Assembly (NCBI RefSeq): GCF_000010425.1
Contig: NC_008618.1
Coordinates: 1,047,946-1,111,945, forward strand
Source: Bifidobacterium adolescentis ATCC 15703
GTDB lineage: Bacteria > Actinomycetota > Actinomycetes > Actinomycetales > Bifidobacteriaceae
Direction of reading: 5' to 3'
Length of the DNA: 64,000 bases
Notes under the pieces: generated by a model
The model's database searches: none
What the model saw: the letters and a program-made list of their open reading frames with translations, nothing else
What the model was told of the DNA's origin: nothing
Made by a program: the position numbers and the translations under genes
In this document: piece after piece, positions 47,267-54,774 of the stretch
Layout: every line of letters begins with the position of its first letter
How positions within the stretch are numbered: position 1 is the first letter of the stretch

Positions 47267-48730
47267 ATGACGACACCGGTGCGTATTCAACAGAGTATCA
47301 GGCAGCTCGAGACGAAAGGCCTGACGCATACGCAGATAGCTAGGGAACTGGGCGTTTCGCGGACGACCGTGGTCAAGTACGCGACCCGCGATTATTCGCC
47401 CGTTCCGCCGACCGGGGGAACTGCGAGCCGTTCCCTGGTCGCGGGCGAGTACGCGCGCAAGGCCGACGAATGGCTCGAGGCCGACCGGCGCATGCCACGC
47501 AAACAGCGGCACACCGCCCGGCGCGTACACGAGCGGCTCGTGGAGGAATGCGGCTTCGAGGGCAGTTATTCGTCGGTGCAGCGATGGGTCAAGCGCTGGC
47601 GCCAACGCCACCGCGGCGAGGCCGAGGGGTTCAGTGAGCTGGAATGGGCGCCGGGCAGCGCGCAGGTCGATTTCGGCCAGGCCCTGGCCGTGGTCGCCGG
47701 CGTGGAACGGACCGTGCATTTCCTGGTGGTCTCGTTCCCGTACTCGAACATGAGATACGTGGCCGCGCTGCCGGGAGAGACCGCGGAATGCGTGTGCCAT
47801 GGTCTGAACAAGGTGTTCTCCCATGCCGGCATGGTCCCCCGCGTGCTAGTGTTCGACAACGCCACCGGGGTCGGCCACCGCAGGGCCGACGGGACCGTCA
47901 CCCAGACGAGGCTGTTCTCGCTGTTCTGCGCGCACTACGGCTTCGAGACGAGGTTCTGCAACCCCTATTCCGGCTGGGAGAAGGGAAGCACGGAGAACGC
48001 GGTCGGTTTCCTGCGCCGCAACCTGATGGTGCCGACGCCGTCCGCGGAGGGATGGGACCGGCTCACGGACGCGTGGTTGGAACGCTGCGACGAGATCGCG
48101 CGCGGCGTCCACTACCGCGAGGACGTGCCGATCCGGGACCTGTTCGAGACGGACCTCGACCACATGCTCCCGCTGCCGCCGTCCATGTTCGACGCGTGCG
48201 ACTGGCGCGGGGTGAAGGCCGACAGGACCGGAACGGTCACGATCGACTCGAACCGCTACCTCGCGGGCCCGAAATGGCATTCCATGCGTCTCATGGCCGG
48301 CGTGCGGGCCCTGCGGGTCGAGCTGCGTTCCATGGACGGCGAGCCGATCGTCACGTTGGAGCGCAGGTGGGGGCGCAGCCCCGACACCGCGATGGACCCG
48401 CTGTCGCTGCTCGCCATCATCGCACGCAAGCCGCGTTCGTGGGGCGAGAGTCCCATACGCTCCGACTTCCCGGAGGAGACGCGCGTGCTGCTCGACCGGA
48501 TGGAGCCGCGCGAACGCGGCCTGCTGGTCGACGACATCCGCCACGCGGCCGTGGTGAGTGGCTTCCGTGCGGCCGTCATGGCCGTCGTCGAGATCGTCGC
48601 CGCGGGCAGAAGGCCCGACAGGGCCGCGATCGACCAGACGGCCAGGCGGATCGCGCAGGGCGACGGTCCCGAATCGAGGGCCAGGCTCGACACGTACAGC
48701 AGGTTCATGAGGGAGGACGGCGATGAGTGA
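47267..48730 (+). CDS. istA: IS21 transposase IstA
   Basis: 487 aa. N-terminal helix-turn-helix (LETKGLTHTQIARELGVSRTTVVKYA) and an RNase H-like DDE core: Asp in GSAQVDFGQALA, Asp in VLVFDNATGVG, Glu in SGWEKGSTENAVGFLRRN. The start at 47267 has GGAGGAAAGGA just upstream; 47174 is an unlikely earlier start. It overlaps istB by 8 bases. Confidence 0.93.
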   Translation: MTTPVRIQQSIRQLETKGLTHTQIARELGVSRTTVVKYATRDYSPVPPTGGTASRSLVAGEYARKADEWLEADRRMPRKQRHTARRVHERLVEECGFEGSYSSVQRWVKRWRQRHRGEAEGFSELEWAPGSAQVDFGQALAVVAGVERTVHFLVVSFPYSNMRYVAALPGETAECVCHGLNKVFSHAGMVPRVLVFDNATGVGHRRADGTVTQTRLFSLFCAHYGFETRFCNPYSGWEKGSTENAVGFLRRNLMVPTPSAEGWDRLTDAWLERCDEIARGVHYREDVPIRDLFETDLDHMLPLPPSMFDACDWRGVKADRTGTVTIDSNRYLAGPKWHSMRLMAGVRALRVELRSMDGEPIVTLERRWGRSPDTAMDPLSLLAIIARKPRSWGESPIRSDFPEETRVLLDRMEPRERGLLVDDIRHAAVVSGFRAAVMAVVEIVAAGRRPDRAAIDQTARRIAQGDGPESRARLDTYSRFMREDGDE

Positions 48731-49505
48731 GTCGACGGACGCCGCGGCGGGCGGACGCAGGGGCGGGCGGACCGTGAGCAAGTCCACCCCGGACGAGGTC
48801 ATGGAGCTCGCATGCGGGCTGCCGTTGACCAGGAGCGTGCTGCGTTCCGTGGTCGCGGGCGCCACGCCCGGCCAGCTCGGCGTGCTGGCCGACCTGTTCA
48901 GGGCCGAGAACGCCAGCCGGACGGAATCCAGGCGCGCCAGGCTGATCAGGAACGCGGGATTCCCGTGCGTCAAGGGCTTCGACGGATACGACTGGGGCAT
49001 GGCGTCGTTCCCCGCCGACTGGGGGCGCGAGCAGCTCATGGACCTCGGTTTCGTGGACCGGGCCGAGGACCTCGTGCTCTACGGCGACGTGGGATGCGGC
49101 AAGACGCACATGGCGATCGCCACGGGCATGCTGGCGTGCGAGAGGGGCATGCCGGTGAGGTTCTTCACCGCGTCGTCGCTGGTGATGCGTTTGCGGCGGG
49201 CGAGGGACGAGAACCGGCTCGACGCGGAACTGCGCGCGATAGGCCGCGCCAGGCTGCTGGTCATCGACGAGCTGGGCTACCTGCCGATCGACATCGACGG
49301 GGCCAGGCTCCTGTTCCAGGTCGTCGCGGATTCCTACGAGAAGCGGAGCGTGGTGTTCACCACGAACCTGGAGTTCGGACGGTGGGGCGAGGTGTTCGGA
49401 GACGGCGACATGGCCGCCGCGGTCATCGACCGCATCGTGCACCACGGAAGGATCGTCAGGTTCCGTGGCGAGTCATACCGCAACAGCCACTCCCTGATGA
49501 AATAA
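48723..49505 (+). CDS. istB: IS21 helper ATPase IstB
   Basis: 260 aa AAA+ ATPase of the DnaC/IstB type. Walker A YGDVGCGKTHMA, Walker B LLVIDELGYLPID, sensor SVVFTTNLEFGRWGEVF. It assembles on target DNA and activates IstA. The overlap with istA by 8 bases is usual for the family. Confidence 0.93.
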   Translation: MSESTDAAAGGRRGGRTVSKSTPDEVMELACGLPLTRSVLRSVVAGATPGQLGVLADLFRAENASRTESRRARLIRNAGFPCVKGFDGYDWGMASFPADWGREQLMDLGFVDRAEDLVLYGDVGCGKTHMAIATGMLACERGMPVRFFTASSLVMRLRRARDENRLDAELRAIGRARLLVIDELGYLPIDIDGARLLFQVVADSYEKRSVVFTTNLEFGRWGEVFGDGDMAAAVIDRIVHHGRIVRFRGESYRNSHSLMK

Positions 49506-49595
49506 ACGAAAAGAGCGGAACCAACCCGGCCGCCGGTGACGGTGTCCATTTTGAACGCCGATGGTGTTCAGATTAACTGGTGACGACACGCAGAT

Positions 49596-51287
49596 TTATT
49601 TGACGAAAGACATTTGGCAGAAGACGTCGCCGATGTAGTCCGAACGGGCTTTAAGGCTTTTATACTCCTTGTCGTTGTCTCCATGCAGAGGGAAATAGGG
49701 TTTGAACATGACAAGCTCCAAAGCCACGAGCCAGAGCCATTCGCCATTGCCGGCCCCGACGGTCCCGTTGATCTCGTCATACAGGGATTTTCCGTCGAGG
49801 AAGTACCCGTCCCCTTCAACGCCGATGGTCTGCGTGATCCGCCGCGACCACTCATCAAGCCATTTCCCCTTCCTCTCGGCGTGCCTGTCGTGTTTCTCCC
49901 GTTCGATGTCGTACAGGACCTTCTGTCGCATGAGGGAATGGAGCACGCGCGCCTTTTGGGGGTCAAGTTCCAGACAATCAAGGTCCGCCAGCTCGTGTTC
50001 GATGGCGTCCCTCTCGCGCTCCGCATCGTCCTTCCACCTTTCCGCCATCACAGCTTTCGCGTCCACGACGCAGGACACCACGAAAGTTGCGATTCCGACG
50101 TAGTTGACACGCAGCAGGAACACCCGCGCCTTGTCTTCGCCCGCCATCGCGTGCACGGCGGCGTCGGCGATGTCGACACCCACGAACACGCCGCTGGACA
50201 CGGTCAGCATGCGGCGCATGGCCGGGGTTCCCCACGGAAGGACATCCTCGGGGGCGATACGTCCGAGATCCCCAACGCCGCCGATGCCGAGGGCGTCGAT
50301 CTCGCGGGAGAGCCTGCGGCAGAAGTAGAAGGCGCGCGTGACGCACTGGTTGATGACGACGGGCATCGACTGCCTGCCGATCTCGCCCAGGACACCGATC
50401 TCCATACGCAGGTCGAACCGGCGTTCCGTGCCTTTGATGATCCTCCCGTCCGCGTCATGCTCCGCCAGGAACGTCCCGTTGAACATTTTGGACAGCCACA
50501 GTCTGAAGCCCATGCCGTCGGTTCCGGAATCCCTGAAGAACGGCAGGACGGACAGTTCCTTCATGAACGAGAGCAACGGTCCGGGAATTCCCGTCCCCGC
50601 GCCGGCGTTACCGCTCGAACCGGCCATGTCGCTCACCATGTGGAAGAACCATTCGACGGTTCCGAAGACGAGTTTTTCGGGAACGTCCCTGCCCAGATAC
50701 CGCCTATGGTCCTCGGGAATCCGCACGACGACCAGCCTTCCGGCCGTGTCGGTTCCGATCGACAGTCCGGTGAACTGCGTGAAGATCGACGCGGCCAAAC
50801 CACCGATGCCGAAATGGTGGGCGAAATCCCTCAAATGGTGCTGCCGTCCCCCTCCGAAATCCGGAGTGTTCCCGTCCGCCGCCAGCGGATGGACCTTCTC
50901 GAGGTTTCTTATAGCCTCCTTGAGGGAATCGCCTTTGTATCCCTCGGCACAAGCGATTCCGACGACCAGGCGTTCAACCGTTTTGGAACCCCATTCCCCG
51001 GCGCGGTCCAAGGAGAGCTCGCCTACGAACAGGGAATCGACCAGACCGGCGACGACGCCGCTGGCCGCCGCGACGGCATAGTCGACCCTGTCCGCCAGAT
51101 CCAACCGGGGATCCCATTCGATATGGTCGGACAACCGTTCTGGCGTGTCCTGTTCCGTCTGGTCCGGAAATCCATGCGCAGAACTGGTGCCTCCGGATAC
51201 GGGCAGGAGCCGTCGCCGGTCCGGGAACACCAAATCGTAACTGACGATCGGCATGTCTTCATCACCATAATCAAACCGCTGTGCCAT
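49596..51287 (-). CDS. Large conserved protein of unknown function, 3' end cut by IS21
   Basis: 563 aa, of which the last few codons and the stop lie inside the IS end, so the natural C-terminus is lost. Blocks that look conserved: DRVDYAVAAASGVVAGLVDSLFVGELS (a possible membrane or amphipathic segment), GGGRQHHLRDFAHHFGIGG, FTQFTGLSIGTDTAGRLVV, VSDMAGSSGNAGAGTGIPGPLLS and WLSKMFNGT. The second half has helical charged segments. I recall similar uncharacterised proteins in Firmicutes; no catalytic motif is evident. It heads a minus-strand cluster with the genes at 45686-47084. Confidence 0.6.
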   Translation of the reverse strand: MAQRFDYGDEDMPIVSYDLVFPDRRRLLPVSGGTSSAHGFPDQTEQDTPERLSDHIEWDPRLDLADRVDYAVAAASGVVAGLVDSLFVGELSLDRAGEWGSKTVERLVVGIACAEGYKGDSLKEAIRNLEKVHPLAADGNTPDFGGGRQHHLRDFAHHFGIGGLAASIFTQFTGLSIGTDTAGRLVVVRIPEDHRRYLGRDVPEKLVFGTVEWFFHMVSDMAGSSGNAGAGTGIPGPLLSFMKELSVLPFFRDSGTDGMGFRLWLSKMFNGTFLAEHDADGRIIKGTERRFDLRMEIGVLGEIGRQSMPVVINQCVTRAFYFCRRLSREIDALGIGGVGDLGRIAPEDVLPWGTPAMRRMLTVSSGVFVGVDIADAAVHAMAGEDKARVFLLRVNYVGIATFVVSCVVDAKAVMAERWKDDAERERDAIEHELADLDCLELDPQKARVLHSLMRQKVLYDIEREKHDRHAERKGKWLDEWSRRITQTIGVEGDGYFLDGKSLYDEINGTVGAGNGEWLWLVALELVMFKPYFPLHGDNDKEYKSLKARSDYIGDVFCQMSFVK

Positions 51288-51517
51288 GCAATAACATCCT
51301 CCACGTCGCTGCGTATCAAGCCCAGAGAGAAAGCGTTACTTTCAACGATACTCGCAGAAGACTGAATTGATGGGTTCTAGCAAGCCGACATGAGCACTAT
51401 CAGGAATTAGTTCGACCTCAACCACACGGAAGTTGACAAAATCTCGTAATTATGTTGGGAACCAAAAAGGAAACTGCCGACGCTTCCAAGCTCATTCGAT
51501 TCAGGACAAATGCATGA

Positions 51518-51569
51518 CAAAAAACGTTGTGATGGCGATGTCCATTGCTGATTCATCACCATCACAACG
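51518..51569 (-). terminator. Terminator after the restriction subunit remnant
   Basis: CGTTGTGATGG (51525-51535) pairs with CCATCACAACG (51559-51569). A TTTTTTGTC tail follows on the minus strand, 12 bases beyond the stop at 51581. Confidence 0.8.
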
Positions 51570-51580
51570 ATTTCCCTTTA

Positions 51581-52195
51581 TCACTGCAGGGCTTTCACCT
51601 CGTCGAGTAGGGTCTGGTAGGTTGTCGCCTGCTCGTAGCGGGCTCCGTCGGCGAGGTCCAGGTCGTTGAACGGGCGCTTCGTGCAGGCGATCTTGCTGTT
51701 CTCGATTCCACGCAGGTCGAACGACTCCAAGGTGCCCTTGGTCTCGGCGACGAAGAACAGACGCTTAAGGCCACTGTCGTCGCGGAACGCCACCGCCCAG
51801 TCGGGCGCGTAGTTGCCCACGGGGGTCGGTATCTGGAATCCTCGAGGCAGCTTCGCATACACCGCGACCTCCGCGACGCCGGCGAATTCTAGGCCGAATT
51901 CGCCGTGCGTGCGCAGGTTATCGTGGATGACGATGCAGCCGAACACGGCATGATCGCCTTGCAGTATTCTTCCCGGTGTGAGACCGGGATGTCTTTCCTC
52001 GAGTTCCGTCCAGATGCCGGCTCGGTCTGCAAGGTCGCGCAGTGACTGGCTGTCCTCCGTCAGAAGCGTCACGTTGCAACCTCGCCCGCTTCTGGTGTCG
52101 TAGATGTCGGAGAATATCAGGATGTTTCCGCTGTTCTCCATGTAGCCGATGGTTTGTTCTAGATGCCTCGGCACCAGTATGCCCGCCAATCCCAC
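51581..52195 (-). pseudogene. C-terminal remnant of a type III restriction endonuclease (Res subunit)
   Basis: The last 110 residues are clear: NLRTHGEFGLEFAGVAEVAVYAKLPRGF, IPTPVGNYAPDWAVAF and LFFVAETKGTLES. PDW plus ETK is the PD-(D/E)xK nuclease centre of type III Res proteins. The helicase part (more than 600 residues) is absent. The upstream 90 residues (NSGNILIFSDIYDTRSGRG...) do not look like Res; the frame stays open further 5' to about 52250 without a clear start. No Mod methylase is present. It kept a terminator, which points to 5' loss. Confidence 0.7.
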
Positions 52196-52381
52196 GTTCG
52201 GCGATGACAGGATGATCCGCTCGTGTCCCAGCCGTTTTTCCGGAGTTGGACATAGAGGGAAAACGGTGGCACTGTCGTTCAGAAGTAGATTGGCAGCAAA
52301 GCTCTGTTTGTTGGCGAGCGCGCATTATATCGCGCACTCGCAATGCCAATTCGCGCACTGTCGCGCATTGGAGAGCGAATC

Positions 52382-52450
52382 GCGTCGTAATCGCGTCTTC
52401 ACGAAACAAGCCGCGTCGTAATCGCGTCGTGTTTGCGTCGTAATCGCGTC
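52382..52450. repeat. Three direct copies of a 16-bp GC-rich repeat
   Basis: GCGTCGTAATCGCGTC occurs at 52382-52397, 52413-52428 and 52435-52450. The nearby 52320-52380 region is rich in related GCGCACT/TCGCGCA words. The 52196-52531 interval has no gene I can support; the repeats could be a regulator or replication binding site, or debris. Confidence 0.7.
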
Positions 52451-52462
52451 TTCGGAAAACGC

Positions 52463-52496
52463 GCAATGCTCTGCGGAGAAGTCCGAAGAGCATTGC
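52463..52496 (-). terminator. Terminator after the DivIVA-like/DUF4839 gene
   Basis: GCAATGCTCT (52463-52472) pairs with AGAGCATTGC (52487-52496); GCGTTTTCC follows on the minus strand, about 70 bases past the stop. Confidence 0.65.
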
Positions 52497-52531
52497 TGTT
52501 TGCCAACCGCTGCGGCACAATGCCTGATTTG

Positions 52532-54628
52532 TCAGCGTTCGGTCATTTCGACGAGGTCCAGTTTGAAAATGCCGTTGTCAGGATTGTATTTGTCCACTGT
52601 TGCTTTGATGTGGACGTTCTGTCCTTCGCGCACGAAGGCGGGAATGCCGACCGAACCGTCGTGGAAATCGCTCCAAGTGATTCCTTCGAATCTGAAACTT
52701 GGTCCATTAACGCTTTCCGTGCTGTAATCACCTGCGTATACCAGCGTATCGTCAAACAGGTAACGTGGATGCTTATCGTTGGGTATAATGCTTGCAATGT
52801 TGCCGTCGAATTCAATAGTGCGTCCCTTGTATTTTTCGGCGAATGCGGCAACGGACGAATCGAAAGGATCTTTCACTCCAAGCAGAGCAGCGAATTCCGG
52901 ATTGTTGGCAGCGGTGATGATGCCGTTGCTGTCGGCCTGCTGCGGTTTTTGCTGTTGTGCAGGTTCCTTTTCCCGGACGGTCAGGGTGACTTCGCCATCC
53001 GTCATGGACTGGTTGGCTTCGGTGACGGTCCATTCCTCACCATTCTGTACAGCGGTTTTCACTGTTGCCGTCTGGTCGCTGCCGTCTCCCCCGTCAACCA
53101 AGAACTTGTAAGACAGACTCTTCCCATCAAGTTCCGATGTCACCTCTTTCACGGAACGGTTCTTCAGCGAATTCGTGTTGACCTTCTCGAACGAAGGCGT
53201 GGACGGCTTGTTGTTATCTGCAGAATCGTCGGAATCGGTCGTATGCGAATATGACGGGGTGGTCGCCGGTTTGTCGTTCTTCGAATCTTCGGATGACAGG
53301 CTCATGCAGAATAAGGCAATGAGAAGCAGCACAAACGCGGCCACACAGCCGATAAGGATCGTACGTTTCCGCTTGTCCTCTAATAGGGCCGCAAAGCCAT
53401 CGGATGCCGTTGCCGTATGCGTTTCAACTTCATGGTGATCGGAATACCCGTCGGACTGTGCTTGTTTCTTATCGGAAGGCCAATGCGGTGTAGATGAAAC
53501 GGCGCTTTCCGTCATCGCGACGGTTGGTTCGGAATCGGCGTCATTCGGGGTAACGGGAATTGTGACCGTCGAAGCCGGTTCCTCCGTCCGCACTTCCGCC
53601 CGTTCTTTTGAAACGATTTCCGCGGCGGGTTCCGGTTCCGACGAAACGTTTTCTTTCGTGGACTCCGGTTCCGTCTTCTCCGGAACGATTCTCGTATCGG
53701 TAATCGAATCTGCCTTCTTTTCCGCGATTTCCGTCTGCTTATTCGATTCAGTATCCGAGCCAGCGTTCTTGCGATCGCCAGGGAACGTCATACGCGGCAT
53801 ATCTTCCGGAGGAATCGGCATGGTTCGCTGTGATGGGGAATCGTCGTACAACGGTTTGTTCCAAACCTGTGGCGTATGGGTGGCGTGCCTTTCAGAATCC
53901 TGTTCCTGCACCCGCTTCTTTTCCTCATATGCCGAGCGTGCCTCTTCGATTGAGTCTCCGAGATTTTGCGCGGCGCGACTGGCTTCGTTTTTCGCTTTGG
54001 ACAGTGCTTCTTTCGCCTTGGATTTACCGGTTTCGAGTTTGCCCTCCAAATCGTTATCTTTCGCGAACTTCTCAGCGTTTTTCCTGGCTTTGGAAAGAAG
54101 ACCACCCAACGTCGTCGGCTGCTGGACTGGATATTGAGGCATTGAATACTGTGGTGCCGGCTGGGCTTGCAACGGCATGGGCGCCGACGATTGCGGCGTT
54201 GCCGGATACGGTTGAGACGGCATCGGATATTGCGATTGAACCGGCTGGTTTTGAGGAGGCATGGCAGCAGGGAATTGCGATGCCGGCGGATACTGTTGAG
54301 ATGCCGGATATTGATTTGGCATAGGCTGCGCATACGGTTGCGCCGTAGGCATGGCCCGTCTGCCGGACGGCCGGTTTTTCAACGTCCAAGCTATACGGTC
54401 AAGCAGCAAATCCACGTCGCCTATAGCATATCCGCCCATATACGTAGAGGTGAAGGAGTGCCGCTCGACCTCTTCGGCAGACAACCCATATCCGTTACGT
54501 AAAGTGTCGGCGCATTTTCCGAGGAACACGTCCACTTCCGCCACTTTGTATCCTTCCGCGAAATTTACTACCGGAAGTTTGACTGACTGAAGCTCTTCAA
54601 TAGTAATCGTCCCAGTTGGATAAATCAT
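52532..54628 (-). CDS. DivIVA-like N-terminus, transmembrane segment and extracellular DUF4839 domain
   Basis: 698 aa. Residues 1-85 contain two DivIVA-like short domains (VNFAEGYKVAEVDVFLGKCADTL and the YAIGDVDLLLDRIAWTL segment). Then come a Pro/Gln/Met-rich stretch (about 95-175), a Lys/Ala/Glu helix (LLSKARKNAEKFAKDND...), a long acidic disordered region, one membrane segment at about 430-450 (TILIGCVAAFVLLLIALFCMS), a PASTA-like part (VKEVTSELDGKSLSYKF) and a C-terminal DUF4839 domain (NPEFAALLGVKDPFDSSVAAFAEKYKGRTIEFDG). Probably a surface protein tied to growth poles or septa. GAGGG precedes the ATG. Confidence 0.75.
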   Translation of the reverse strand: MIYPTGTITIEELQSVKLPVVNFAEGYKVAEVDVFLGKCADTLRNGYGLSAEEVERHSFTSTYMGGYAIGDVDLLLDRIAWTLKNRPSGRRAMPTAQPYAQPMPNQYPASQQYPPASQFPAAMPPQNQPVQSQYPMPSQPYPATPQSSAPMPLQAQPAPQYSMPQYPVQQPTTLGGLLSKARKNAEKFAKDNDLEGKLETGKSKAKEALSKAKNEASRAAQNLGDSIEEARSAYEEKKRVQEQDSERHATHTPQVWNKPLYDDSPSQRTMPIPPEDMPRMTFPGDRKNAGSDTESNKQTEIAEKKADSITDTRIVPEKTEPESTKENVSSEPEPAAEIVSKERAEVRTEEPASTVTIPVTPNDADSEPTVAMTESAVSSTPHWPSDKKQAQSDGYSDHHEVETHTATASDGFAALLEDKRKRTILIGCVAAFVLLLIALFCMSLSSEDSKNDKPATTPSYSHTTDSDDSADNNKPSTPSFEKVNTNSLKNRSVKEVTSELDGKSLSYKFLVDGGDGSDQTATVKTAVQNGEEWTVTEANQSMTDGEVTLTVREKEPAQQQKPQQADSNGIITAANNPEFAALLGVKDPFDSSVAAFAEKYKGRTIEFDGNIASIIPNDKHPRYLFDDTLVYAGDYSTESVNGPSFRFEGITWSDFHDGSVGIPAFVREGQNVHIKATVDKYNPDNGIFKLDLVEMTER

Positions 54629-54774
54629 ATCGGCACCCTCGTCTACTCTCTTGGAAACATGCCCTCATGCTACACCTTGACGAAAAAAATAATTCAGTTG
54701 AAGTGTCGCGAATGACGCAGCAGCACCCACCACGGATCCGAAGACAGGCACCTCCACATGACTTCTCGTTACAA

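Larger units (their letters stand above)
47088..49612 (+). mobile_element. IS21-family insertion sequence with istA and istB
   Basis: About 2.5 kb. The ends are imperfect inverted repeats: the left TGT-N5-GTCAAATAAA and the reverse complement of the right end TGT-N5-GTCAAATAAA match, and similarity continues over some 65 bases to TGGACAC on both sides (including GTCACCA and TCTGAAC). TG...CA termini fit IS21. I see no target duplication: CACCGG lies left of it and TTTGGC right of it. The two cargo genes look intact, so it may still move. Confidence 0.88.

Noticed and set aside
52382-52450. Plasmid origin iterons
   Set aside because: Only three copies with unequal spacing, and no replication initiator or AT-rich stretch nearby.
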